Translations under genes and position numbers: made by a program
Notes under the pieces: model-generated
Told to the model about the DNA's origin: nothing
Database searches by the model: none
The model's input: the letters and a program-made list of their open reading frames with translations, nothing else
Shown: positions 39,096 to 49,102 of the stretch, in pieces
Position numbering within the stretch: position 1 is the stretch's first letter
How the letters are laid out: every line of letters begins with the position of its first letter
Assembly (NCBI GenBank): GCA_016712985.1
Contig: JADJQA010000033.1
Location: 1-61,134, forward strand
Source of the DNA: Sulfuritalea sp.
GTDB taxonomy: Bacteria > Pseudomonadota > Gammaproteobacteria > Burkholderiales > Rhodocyclaceae
Reading direction: 5' to 3'
DNA length: 61,134 nt

Positions 39096-39491
39096 ATGTC
39101 GGGTATCGCTGAATTCAATATCGCCTCGAATGTCCAGACGGATCATGAACACCAGGTACAGCTCGGGCTGTTGCAGGCGCTGTGTACCGCTGCCAGGGAG
39201 AATCCCGACGCCGAGGCGGTGGCGGAGGTTCTCGAGCAGTTGATGGCCTACAGCGAGGCGCATTTCACGTCCGAAGAGCTGCTGATGCGGATGAAAAGCT
39301 ATGACGATTACGAAGATCACCTCAGCGATCACAGCCACATGCTGGAAGTCCTGCTGGAGATCGCCGCCGACCATGCCGCGGGGAACTCTTCGCTGGTAGC
39401 GGGCAAGACCGAGCAGGTCCTGGCCTTCATCGGCCATCACATCGACACCCGCGACCGGCGTTTCGCCGAGTACTTGCGCAACGGGATGTAG
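39096..39491 (+). CDS. Bacteriohemerythrin
   Basis: A 131-residue single-domain hemerythrin predicted to bind O2 at a di-iron centre. Ligand motifs appear in order: QTDHEHQVQLGLL (His17), YSEAHFTSEELLMR, HLSDHSHMLEVLLE and GHHIDTRDRRFAEYL. ATG 39096 follows aaaggag. It sits inside the hydrogenase maturation operon between hybE and hypA (three bases before hypA), an unusual place. The obvious idea is local O2 binding or sensing that protects or informs hydrogenase assembly; this is inference. Confidence 0.88.
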   Translation: MSGIAEFNIASNVQTDHEHQVQLGLLQALCTAARENPDAEAVAEVLEQLMAYSEAHFTSEELLMRMKSYDDYEDHLSDHSHMLEVLLEIAADHAAGNSSLVAGKTEQVLAFIGHHIDTRDRRFAEYLRNGM

Positions 39492-39494
39492 CGG

Positions 39495-39836
39495 ATGCAC
39501 GAAATGTCGCTCGCGGAGGGCGTATTGCAGTTGATCGAGGATGCGGCCCGCGAGCAGCAGTTTGGGAAAGTCACCACGGTCTGGCTGGAAATCGGCCAGC
39601 TTTCCGGGGTCGAGGTCGAGGCCATGAGCTTCTGCTTCGACGTCGTGACGCGCGACAGCATCGCTGACGGCGCGCGCCTGGAAATCATTGCCCTGCCGGG
39701 CACCGGCTGGTGCATGAAGTGCGCGATGACCGTGCCGATGGCCGAGGTTTTTGGCGAATGTCCGCAGTGCGGCGGGCATCAGATGCAGGTGACCGGCGGT
39801 ACCGAAATGCGGGTCAAGGAACTTGAAGTGGCGTAG
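39495..39836 (+). CDS. hypA: Nickel insertion protein HypA
   Basis: HypA delivers nickel to hydrogenase large subunits with HypB. The 113-residue product has the N-terminal nickel ligand His2 (MHEMSLAEG) and the structural zinc site made of GWCMKCAM and GECPQCGG. Length is standard. Start ATG 39495; it leads hypABFCD. Confidence 0.94.
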   Translation: MHEMSLAEGVLQLIEDAAREQQFGKVTTVWLEIGQLSGVEVEAMSFCFDVVTRDSIADGARLEIIALPGTGWCMKCAMTVPMAEVFGECPQCGGHQMQVTGGTEMRVKELEVA

Positions 39837-39846
39837 GAGGACGGCA

Positions 39847-40785
39847 ATGTGTACGACTTGTGGCTGCGGCACCGGGGAAGTGAAGATCGACGGGGATGCC
39901 GCCGAACATTCGCATCACGAACACGATCACGTGCACGCCGACGGCACCGCGTACAGCCATGCCCACCAGCACATGGCGGGCGAGGCGCACCAGCACCCGC
40001 ATGCCCGCAGCTACACGCCGGCGCATGCCCATGCTCCCGGCATCAGCAGCAAGCGCATGGTGCAGATCGAGCAGGACATCCTTGCCAAGAACAATGCGTA
40101 TGCGGCGCAAAACCGCCGGCGCCTGGCGGATCGCGGCGTTTTCGCGCTGAACCTCGTCTCCAGCCCCGGCTCGGGCAAGACCACGCTGCTGGTCAAGTCC
40201 ATCGAACTGCTCAAGGGCCGGCAGTGCATGGCCGTGATCGAAGGCGACCAGCAGACCAGCCAGGATGCCGAACGCATTCGCGCGACCGGCGCGCCGGCGA
40301 TCCAGATCAATACCGGCAAGGGCTGCCATCTCGACGCGCACATGGTCGGCCATGCCATGGAAAAGCTCGAATTGCCCGACGATTCGCTGCTGATGATCGA
40401 AAACGTCGGCAACCTGGTTTGCCCGGCGGCCTTCGACCTGGGCGAAGCGCACAAGGTGGTGATCCTCTCCGTCACCGAAGGCGAGGACAAGCCGATCAAA
40501 TACCCCGACATGTTTCGCGCCGCGACCCTGATGCTGATGAACAAGTGCGACCTGCTGCCGCATCTGAGTTTCAGCGTCGCGCGGGCCATCGATTACGCGC
40601 GCCGGGTGAATCCGGGAATCGAAGTGATTGAAGTGTCGGCCACCACGGGCGAGGGCATCGAGGCCTGGCTGGACTGGATCGAACGCGGTGCGATCGAGGC
40701 GCGCGCCCGGCGTCAGGACACCGTCGACAGCCTGAAGCGCCGCGTTGCGCAACTCGAAGGCCAACTTGCGGCAAGGAGCGCCTGA
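39847..40785 (+). CDS. hypB: Nickel-inserting GTPase HypB with His-rich domain
   Basis: A 312-residue GTPase that loads nickel onto the hydrogenase via HypA. It starts MCTTCGCGTGEV (the CxxCGC nickel site), followed by a His-rich storage region (HSHHEHDHVHADG, HAHQHMAGEAHQHPHARS) and the G domain with SSPGSGKTTLLVK (Walker A), ENVGNLVCPA and NKCDLLPH. ATG 39847 follows aggagg; the in-frame extension upstream lies in hypA. The His-rich region implies nickel storage as well as delivery. Confidence 0.94.
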   Translation: MCTTCGCGTGEVKIDGDAAEHSHHEHDHVHADGTAYSHAHQHMAGEAHQHPHARSYTPAHAHAPGISSKRMVQIEQDILAKNNAYAAQNRRRLADRGVFALNLVSSPGSGKTTLLVKSIELLKGRQCMAVIEGDQQTSQDAERIRATGAPAIQINTGKGCHLDAHMVGHAMEKLELPDDSLLMIENVGNLVCPAAFDLGEAHKVVILSVTEGEDKPIKYPDMFRAATLMLMNKCDLLPHLSFSVARAIDYARRVNPGIEVIEVSATTGEGIEAWLDWIERGAIEARARRQDTVDSLKRRVAQLEGQLAARSA

Positions 40786-40789
40786 CGCC

Positions 40790-41944
40790 ATGAACGCCCT
40801 GGGCCATGTCCTGCCCGGCTGCGTGGAGCATCAGCTTGAGCTGGCGCGTCCTGCGCCGCCCTTGCTGGCCATGGGCGCGTGGTTCAAGAACACGCTGTGC
40901 CTGACGCAGGGCAAGCAGGCCTGGGTCTCCCACACGGTGGGCGACCTGTTCCAGGCCGAAGCCTGCCTGGCCCATGAAGCGACGGCACGCGAGCTGTTGC
41001 AGATGCTTCAGGCGAGCGGCGGGAACCCGGTCGCGATTGCCCATGACCTGCACCCGGATTTGCACTCAACGCGCTTTGCGGTGCAATTGGCGGCGGAACT
41101 CGACGTCGAGGCCATCGGTGTCCAGCATCACCATGCCCACATCGCGGCAATTGCCGCCGAACACGGCATCAGCGGCCCGGTACTGGGGCTGGCGCTGGAT
41201 GGGGTCGGCCTGGGCACGGACGGCCAGGCCTGGGGCGGAGAACTTCTCCGCGTCGATGGCGCCGGCTTCGAGCGCCTCGGCCATCTGCGTCCGCTGGCAT
41301 TGCCCGGCGGCGACCGTGCCGCACGCGATCCCTGGCGCATGGCGGCCGCCGTGCTTTTCGATCTGGGCCGCGGCGAGGAAATCGCCGAGCGTTTTGCCGA
41401 TCAGGCGGGCGCAGGGATCGTCGCGGCGATGCTGGCCAAGGGATTGAACAGCCCGCGGACTTCCAGCATGGGCCGGGTCTTCGATGCCGCAGCGGGGCTG
41501 CTGGGGATTTGTCCGAAAATGGAATTCGAGGCCGAGGCCGCGATTGCCCTGGAGCGGAGCGCGACCGACTACATCGCGGTGCATGGCTGGCCCGCGCCGC
41601 TGGAAGGCGGCTGGCTTGTCGGCGCCAATGGCGAACTGGATCTGCTGCCCCTGTTGGGCGCCTTGTCCGCGGAACCGGATACCGGCTATGGGGCTGCGCT
41701 GTTTCACGCCACGCTGCTGGCGGCCTTGCTGCACTGGGTCGCGCGGGCTGCCGAGGCGACAGGGATCGAACGCCTGGCCTGCGGCGGCGGCTGCTTTTTC
41801 AACAAGCTGTTGCGTTCGGGGCTGCTTGAGAAGATCCCGCCCAGCGGCATCGAACTGCTGATGCCGCGCAAACTGCTGCCCGGCGATACGGCGATTTCAC
41901 TGGGCCAGGCCTGGGTCGCACTGCATACCGTGGAGAAACAATGA
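40790..41944 (+). CDS. hypF: HypF, short form lacking the N-terminal domains
   Basis: HypF makes the carbamoyl precursor of the cyanide ligands. This 384-residue product contains only the Kae1-like carbamoyltransferase part (VQHHHAHIAAIAAEHG, LALDGVGLGTDGQAWGGELL, TSSMGRVFDAAAGLLG, ACGGGCFFNKLL); full HypF is about 750 residues with acylphosphatase, zinc-finger and YrdC-like domains first. A short HypF is also known in the Ralstonia MBH cluster. The missing activities must come from elsewhere or be dispensable. ATG 40790 follows aaggagcg inside the hypB end. The stop overlaps a 38-codon ORF. Confidence 0.9.
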   Translation: MNALGHVLPGCVEHQLELARPAPPLLAMGAWFKNTLCLTQGKQAWVSHTVGDLFQAEACLAHEATARELLQMLQASGGNPVAIAHDLHPDLHSTRFAVQLAAELDVEAIGVQHHHAHIAAIAAEHGISGPVLGLALDGVGLGTDGQAWGGELLRVDGAGFERLGHLRPLALPGGDRAARDPWRMAAAVLFDLGRGEEIAERFADQAGAGIVAAMLAKGLNSPRTSSMGRVFDAAAGLLGICPKMEFEAEAAIALERSATDYIAVHGWPAPLEGGWLVGANGELDLLPLLGALSAEPDTGYGAALFHATLLAALLHWVARAAEATGIERLACGGGCFFNKLLRSGLLEKIPPSGIELLMPRKLLPGDTAISLGQAWVALHTVEKQ

Positions 41945-42057
41945 CGACCTTTACCCCATCCCCTTTCTCGCAGAAAGCGGTGACATCGGTTCAGCCGCTG
42001 GGCGGCTTCCATGCTTATGGCTTCATCCGCCCCTGGGGCGGCCCGGCGGGCGGCTGA
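41941..42057 (+). CDS. 38-residue small ORF between hypF and hypC
   Basis: ATG 41941 overlaps the hypF stop (ATGA), and its own TGA lies two bases before the hypC ATG, so it is placed as a translationally coupled gene. The peptide, MTTFTPSPFSQKAVTSVQPL then GGFHAYGFIRPWGGPAGG, is proline/glycine/aromatic-rich with no membrane segment. I know of no such peptide in hyp operons. It may be a real small protein or only a coupling leader for hypC. Confidence 0.45.
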   Translation: MTTFTPSPFSQKAVTSVQPLGGFHAYGFIRPWGGPAGG

Positions 42058-42059
42058 CC

Positions 42060-42305
42060 ATGTGTCTGGCGATTCCCGTCAAGGTTGTGGAAGTCGGCGC
42101 CGGTGATACGGCGATTGTCGATCTCGGCGGCGTCCGGAAGGAGATCTCGCTGGCACTGCTGACGGATGTGCAGGTCGGCGACTACGTGATCCTGCATGTC
42201 GGCTATGCATTGAGCAAACTCGATCCGGAAGAAGCGGAAAAGACGCTGGCGCTGTTTGCCGAGATGAACGAGGCGGGGTCAATCGGGGAAACCGCGGCGG
42301 CGTGA
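42060..42305 (+). CDS. hypC: Hydrogenase chaperone HypC
   Basis: An 81-residue HypC that works with HypD as the scaffold for Fe(CN)2CO assembly. The catalytic Cys2 is in MCLAIPVKVVEV, and the acidic tail is typical. The stop overlaps the hypD GTG start by four bases. It is the second HypC-family gene in this operon; its placement with hypD makes it the general-purpose copy. Confidence 0.92.
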   Translation: MCLAIPVKVVEVGAGDTAIVDLGGVRKEISLALLTDVQVGDYVILHVGYALSKLDPEEAEKTLALFAEMNEAGSIGETAAA

Positions 42306-43471
42306 AATACATCGACGAATTCCGCGATGGCGAACTGGCAAGGAACCTGGCGCTGAGCATCGCCGCCGAGGTCGAGCCTGGACGCAGCTACAGTTTCATG
42401 GAGTTCTGCGGCGGCCATACCCACGCGATTTCCCGCTACGGTCTTGCCGACCTGCTGCCGCCGACGATACGCATGGTGCATGGCCCCGGCTGCCCGGTTT
42501 GCGTGCTGCCGATCGGCCGCGTGGACATGGCGATCGATCTTGCGCTGAACCATGGCGTGATCCTGTGCACCTATGGCGACACGCTGCGCATCCCGGCCTC
42601 CGACGGCTTGTCCTTGATGAAGGCGAAGGCCGGGGTTGGCAACAAGTGCGGAGACATCCGCATGGTGTATTCGACCATCGATGCGCTGCAGATCGCGCGC
42701 GACAATCCGACGCGCGAGGTGGTGTTCTTCGCCATCGGCTTCGAGACCACCACGCCACCGACCGCCATCGCCATCCAGGTGGCACAGGCCGAGGGCCTGG
42801 GCAATTTCAGCGTGCTCTGCTGCCACGTCCTGACGCCGTCGGCCATCGGCAACATCCTCGAATCGCCGGAGGTTCGGCAGTGGGGCACGGTGCCGCTGGA
42901 CGGCTTCATCGGGCCCGCGCATGTATCCACGGTGATCGGCAGCCGGCCCTACGAATTCTTCGCCGAGGAATACCGCAAGCCGGTGGTGATCGCCGGCTTC
43001 GAGCCCTTGGACGTGATGCAGGCCATCCTGATGCTGGTGCGGCAGGTCAACCAAGGCCGCGCCGAGGTCGAAAACGAGTTCTCGCGCGCCGTCAGCCGCG
43101 ACGGCAACCTGAAGGCGCAGGACCGCGTCGCCGAGGTCTTCGAGCTGCGCCGCGAATTCGAGTGGCGCGGGCTTTCAGTGCTGCCATATTCGGCGCTGAA
43201 GATCAGGCAGAAGTACGCTGCCTTCGATGCCGAGCGGCGCTTCAGTCTGGACTATCGCTCGGTGCCCGACAACAAAGCCTGCGACTGCGGTGCAATCCTG
43301 CGCGGCGTGAAGAAACCGCAGGACTGCAAGCTGTTCGGCACGGTGTGTACGCCGGAGAATCCCATCGGTTCCTGCATGGTCAGTTCGGAAGGCGCCTGCG
43401 CTGCGTATTACAGCTTTGGACGCTTTCGCGATGCGCAAAGGGATCAGGCATTCGCGCTCGCTGGGAGATAA
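42302..43471 (+). CDS. hypD: Fe-S scaffold protein HypD
   Basis: HypD holds the iron while CN and CO ligands are added. The 389-residue product has the conserved FMEFCGGHTHAI, HGPGCPVCVLP, GFETTTPPTA and the C-terminal [4Fe-4S] cysteines (CDCGAILRGVKKPQDCKLFG, GTVCTPENPIGSCMVSSEGA). It starts with GTG 42302 overlapping the hypC stop. After hypD the usual order (hypE next) is interrupted by an inserted toxin-antitoxin region. Confidence 0.94.
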   Translation: MKYIDEFRDGELARNLALSIAAEVEPGRSYSFMEFCGGHTHAISRYGLADLLPPTIRMVHGPGCPVCVLPIGRVDMAIDLALNHGVILCTYGDTLRIPASDGLSLMKAKAGVGNKCGDIRMVYSTIDALQIARDNPTREVVFFAIGFETTTPPTAIAIQVAQAEGLGNFSVLCCHVLTPSAIGNILESPEVRQWGTVPLDGFIGPAHVSTVIGSRPYEFFAEEYRKPVVIAGFEPLDVMQAILMLVRQVNQGRAEVENEFSRAVSRDGNLKAQDRVAEVFELRREFEWRGLSVLPYSALKIRQKYAAFDAERRFSLDYRSVPDNKACDCGAILRGVKKPQDCKLFGTVCTPENPIGSCMVSSEGACAAYYSFGRFRDAQRDQAFALAGR

Positions 43472-43501
43472 TTGCCCGCTCCGGGGTGTCAAGGTGACGA
43501 C

Positions 43502-44210
43502 GTGAAGAATCAGTATTTCGGCGACAAACGCGACCTTTTCAAATTTGACCTTGTGCTCGACGTAATGGCAGCGACGGGTCTTGCCGCGCTCACCTACGTT
43601 CCCATGCTTACCCTTCCCGACGACAGGAATCACGGCAGGCTGACGCCTCGGGCCCTTGGGGGGCGAAGGACTGCCCTGTTCGATTTTCTCCGGAGCGTAC
43701 GGGAGGAGGGCCGCGCGGACATTCGGGAGCTGCGCTCGTTTTTCAGCCAGCTATCCGGATTTCGGTACCTACCGTACCGTGATGGGCTGGACGTAGGGCA
43801 ATATGCGCCCGAGTCCCGCGACGAGTATTTCGCCGAAATTCCGGATGACTTGCTTGTCGGTTCGTGCGTATTGCTGGATCCCGATATCGGACTCGAGCGC
43901 GACGCCGCCGTTATGAAGAGATCCGGACTGGACAAGTACCTGTACCTCGGTTCACTGTGGGACATGTTTGTGCGAAGCGCAGACGGCGTGGTTCTGGTCT
44001 ACCAGCATCTTCAGAACAACGCTCATCTCCGACTGGGCCAGATTGCGCGCGATATCAAAACAATTTCCCGTCGTCTGAAGCTGAAATCCGTGCCATTCAT
44101 CAGGGATGGCGACGTTGCCTTCTATCTCGTTTCCAAGGATCCATGGCTTGCCCAAAAGGGTGCAGTGGCTTTTTCCACGCAGGCCGACAAGACGGGACGA
44201 CTGCGCGAGC
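43502..44210 (+). CDS. Unknown protein inserted between hypD and hypE
   Basis: From GTG 43502 the product reads VKNQYFGDKRDLFKFDLVLD, with LLDPDIGLERDAAVMKRSGL, DKYLYLGSLWDMFVRSADGV and VLVYQHLQNNAHLRLGQIAR. It resembles an uncharacterised family of about 230-250 residues with a conserved KNQYFGD start and a DPD-x-GLE motif, whose function I do not know. The frame continues without a stop into the MntA region, so the true end is uncertain (about 44200) and a fused protein is possible. Codon use is less GC-biased than the hyp genes, suggesting acquisition with the toxin-antitoxin pair. Confidence 0.6.
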
Positions 44211-44490
44211 ATGCGACCGAAGTCCTGCGGGTGGCTTTGAGCTTGCTCGGTAAGGTCGAAGGTGTTTCGATCTGGCGCTGTTCGGTTCTGTTGCACGCAG
44301 TGAGCACACCGCGGCCAGCGACGTGGATGTCCTTGTACGCTTCCACAACCCGGCGACCCTGCGCGGATATTTTTCCGTCCAGACAATGCTGGAGTCCATG
44401 CTCGGTCGCGAGGTCGATCTGGTGACGGATAAAGCGCTACGGCCGGAACTGCGTTCCTATGTCGAACGGGATGCGATCCATGCCGCGTGA
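44211..44490 (+). CDS. mntA: MntA-type nucleotidyltransferase antitoxin (frameshifted start)
   Basis: The MNT signature GS-x10-DxD is exact in ALFGSVARSEHTAASDVDVL, followed by RFHNPATLRGYFSVQTMLES and GREVDLVTDKALRPELRSYV. MntA antitoxins modify and inactivate their HEPN partner by adding nucleotides. The N-terminal part (TEVLRVALSLLGKVEGV) lies one frame away; adding one T in the run at 44265-44267 joins it to FDLALFGS. The exact start is unclear, possibly near the ATG at 44211. The stop at 44488-44490 overlaps the start of hepT. Confidence 0.72.
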
Positions 44491-44836
44491 CTGGCTGATA
44501 TTCTTCGACGACAGGATCGCTTGCGGCGAGAAGTTGCATGAATACCACGCGCGTACCGACCGCATCGAGTTCGATAGAAGTGGCATGGCCTTCGATGCGA
44601 TGGTGAGGAACGTCGAAGTCCTTGGCGAAGCGGCGGTAAGACTCCCGGAAATTGTGCGTGGTGAAATTCCGGCGGTGCCATGGGCGGCGATCATAGGTAT
44701 GCGACACCGTCTTGCGCATGCATATTTCGGCATCGATCCAGACATTCTTTGGGACGTAATGGATATCGAGGTGCCGTCGCTGCACAAGGAGTTGCTGGCG
44801 TATCGCGCCAGGGTGAGCAGCGGAGATGAAGAGTGA
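44480..44836 (+). CDS. hepT: HepT-type HEPN ribonuclease toxin
   Basis: The 118-residue product has the catalytic HEPN motif Rx4HxY as Arg75-His80-Tyr82 in GMRHRLAHAYFGID, preceded by the helical region LIFFDDRIACGEKLHEYHAR and AMVRNVEVLGEAAVRLPE. HepT toxins cut RNA until neutralised by MntA. ATG 44480 overlaps the mntA end; the hepT stop overlaps the hypE GTG (44833-44836), so the pair is embedded in the hyp operon and translated with it. Confidence 0.87.
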   Translation: MPRDWLIFFDDRIACGEKLHEYHARTDRIEFDRSGMAFDAMVRNVEVLGEAAVRLPEIVRGEIPAVPWAAIIGMRHRLAHAYFGIDPDILWDVMDIEVPSLHKELLAYRARVSSGDEE

Positions 44837-45891
44837 AACGCGGCTACGTAAAGGTGCTGGACCTCAAGCAGGGCCGCGTCGATCTGACGCACGGCTCCGG
44901 CGGTCGATCGATGGTGCAACTGATTTCCGAACTGTTTGCCAAACATCTGGGCAATGAATACCTGGGGCAGGGCGACGATGGCGCCGTGTTGCCGGCGCCG
45001 ACTGTCGCCGACGGCCGTCCCGGACGGCTGGTGATATCCACCGACTGCCACGTCGTCTCGCCGCTGTTTTTCCCCGGTGGCGACATCGGCTGCCTGTCGG
45101 TGCATGGAACGGTCAATGATGTCGCCGTGATGGGCGCCACGCCGCTGTACCTTGCCGCAGGCTTCATCCTCGAAGAAGGATTCCCGCTGGCCGACCTGGC
45201 GCGCATCGTCGAATCCATGGCGCGCGCGGCGCAGGAGGCCGGTGTGCCGGTCGTGACGGGCGACACCAAGGTAGTCGAGCGCGGCAAGGGCGATGGCGTG
45301 TTCATCACCACCACCGGTGTCGGCGTGCTGCCCGATGGACTCGAACTCGGCGGCAGCCGGGCGCGGCCGGGCGATGCGGTGATCGTGTCGGGTTCTCTGG
45401 GTGACCACGGCGTGGCGATCATGAGCAAGCGCGAGAACCTGTCCTTCGACGCGCCGATCGAATCCGATAGCGCCGCGCTGCACGGCCTGGTCGCCGCAAT
45501 GCTGGCTACCGGCGCCGAACTGCATTGCCTGCGCGATCCGACGCGGGGCGGGTTGGCGGCGACGCTCAACGAAATCGCCGGTCAATCCGGTGTCGGCATG
45601 ATGCTCCAGGAGAAGGCGATTCCGATAAAGCCGGTGGTCGCCGCGGCCTGCGAATTCCTCGGACTCGATCCGCTCTACGTCGCCAACGAGGGAAAACTGA
45701 TTGCCATCTGCGCCGCCCGGGACGCGGAGCGCCTGCTTGCCGAAATGCGCGCCCATCCGCTGGGACGGGAGGCCGCCCTGATCGGCGCGGTCATCGCCGA
45801 CGATCACCACTTCGTCCAGCTCACCACCGCCTTCGGCGGCCGTCGCATCGTCGATTGGCTGGCGGGCGACCAGTTGCCGAGGATCTGCTGA
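44833..45891 (+). CDS. hypE: Carbamoyl dehydratase HypE
   Basis: HypE converts the HypF-derived carbamoyl group on its C-terminal cysteine to thiocyanate, the source of CN ligands. The 352-residue product has the PurM-like ATP-binding elements (LTHGSGGRSMVQLI, GQGDDGAVL, STDCHVVSPLFFPGGDIG, GTVNDVAVMGATPLYL) and ends in PRIC, the essential terminal cysteine. It starts with GTG 44833 overlapping hepT. Confidence 0.94.
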   Translation: MKRGYVKVLDLKQGRVDLTHGSGGRSMVQLISELFAKHLGNEYLGQGDDGAVLPAPTVADGRPGRLVISTDCHVVSPLFFPGGDIGCLSVHGTVNDVAVMGATPLYLAAGFILEEGFPLADLARIVESMARAAQEAGVPVVTGDTKVVERGKGDGVFITTTGVGVLPDGLELGGSRARPGDAVIVSGSLGDHGVAIMSKRENLSFDAPIESDSAALHGLVAAMLATGAELHCLRDPTRGGLAATLNEIAGQSGVGMMLQEKAIPIKPVVAAACEFLGLDPLYVANEGKLIAICAARDAERLLAEMRAHPLGREAALIGAVIADDHHFVQLTTAFGGRRIVDWLAGDQLPRIC

Positions 45892-45902
45892 GCGGATTGC
45901 CG

Positions 45903-47638
45903 ATGCGCATCCTGCTCCTGACCCACGCCTTCAACAGCCTGGCGCAGCGCCTGCAGGCGGAGTTGCACGAACGTGGGCATGAAGTATCGATCGAGTTCGA
46001 CATCGCTGACAGCGTGGCAGAAGAAGCGGTGGCGCTGTTCAAGCCGCAACTGATCGTCGCCCCCTATCTGCGGCGGGCGATTCCCGAGTCGATCTGGTCC
46101 CGGCACGTTTGCCTGATCGTCCATCCGGGCATCATCGGCGACCGCGGGCCGTCGGCGCTGGACTGGGCGCTACAGGCCGGAGAAGCCGAGTGGGGTGTCA
46201 CCGTGTTGCAGGCCGAAGCGGAGATGGATGCCGGACCGATCTGGGCCAGTGCGGTGTTTCCGCTGCGTGCGGCGAAGAAGTCGAGTGTCTATCGCAATGA
46301 AGTGGCGCAGGCCGCCGTGACGGCGGTGCTGCAGGCGGTGGAGCGCTTTGCCGCCGGCGATTTCACGCCGACGCCGCTGGCGGCTTGCAGCGCGGTGCGC
46401 GGCAGGCTGCGACCGTTGATGAAGCAGTCCGAGCGCACCATCGACTGGCAGCGCGATGACACAGCGACCGTGCTGCGAAAGATCCATGCCGCCGACGGCT
46501 TTCCCGGCGTGGCCGACAGTTTGTTCGGCGAAGCCTGCCACCTCTTCGACGCCTGGCCGGAGGCCGCCCTGCGCGGTGCGTCGGACGCCAAACCGGGTGA
46601 CATGCTGGCGCGGCGCGAAACCGCCTTGCTGCGCCGAACCCGCGATGGCGCGCTATGGATTGGTCATGCAAAGCGTGCAGGCGGCTTCAAGCTGCCGGCG
46701 ACGCTGGCTTTCGCCGCCGAGTCGGCCGCGCTGCCGGAAGCACCGTTGGGGAACTGGTGGCGGGCCGATGGCGAAACCTGGCAGGACATCGCTTATGAGG
46801 AGAGCGATGGCGTGGGCTTCCTCCATTTCGAGTTCTACAATGGCGCCATGTCGACTTTCCAGTGCGAGCGCCTGCGCTCTGCCTTGTCATGGGCCAGGCA
46901 GCGGCCGGTAAAGGTGCTGGTGTTGATGGGCGGCGCCGATTTCTGGTCCAATGGCATTCATCTCAACGTGATCGAAGCGGCAAGTTTGGGTGAAGGGTCG
47001 CCGGCCGACGAGTCCTGGAACAACATCAATGCGATGAACGATCTGGCGCGCGAGTTGATAGAAACCGACGGACAGATCACCGTGGCCGCATTGGCCGGCA
47101 ATGCCGGGGCAGGCGGCTGTTTTCTGGCACGGGCGGCGGATCTGGTGTGGGCGCGGGAAGGCGTGATGCTCAATCCGCATTACAAGAACATGGGCAACCT
47201 CTACGGTTCGGAATACTGGACCTACCTGCTGCCGCGTCGCCTCGGCGAGCAGGGCGTGGGTGAGAGAAGCCGGGCGCTCATGCGCAATCGCCAGCCTCTG
47301 ACGGCCCTGCGCGCAGCGCAAACGGGATTCACCGATGCCTGCCTGGCCGGCGACATCGATACTTTTCGCATCGATGTGGCACGCCACGCGGCCGAAATCG
47401 CGGCGGCCTCCGATCTCGCGGAGCGACTGACGGAGAAACGCGAGCGTCGGGTGCGGGATGAAGCGGAGAAGCCGCTGGCCGCCTATCGGGAAGAAGAGCT
47501 GGCACACCTGCGGCGCAATTTCTACGGCTTCGATCCAAGCTACCACGTGGCCCGCCACCACTTCGTGCGCAAATCGCCGGCGTCGTGGACACCGCGGCAC
47601 CTCGCACGCCACCGCGACCTGGACTGGAGGGTGCCGGC

Positions 47639-47642
<4 letters not shown>
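45903..47642 (+). CDS. hypX: HypX/HoxX, CO-ligand-producing protein
   Basis: HypX makes the CO ligand of the NiFe site from a formyl (one-carbon) donor when oxygen is present. The 579-residue product has an N-terminal formyltransferase-like domain (RILLLTHAFNSLAQRLQAEL, CLIVHPGIIGDRGPSALDWA) and a C-terminal enoyl-CoA-hydratase-like domain (LVLMGGADFWSNGIHLNVIE, ALAGNAGAGGCFLARAADLV, NMGNLYGSEYWTYLLPRRLG). Start ATG 45903 is twelve bases after hypE; its stop overlaps hoxA. The gene order hypE-hypX-hoxA-hoxB-hoxC matches the Ralstonia MBH locus. Confidence 0.94.
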
Positions 47643-49098
<1,456 letters not shown>

Positions 49099-49102
<4 letters not shown>

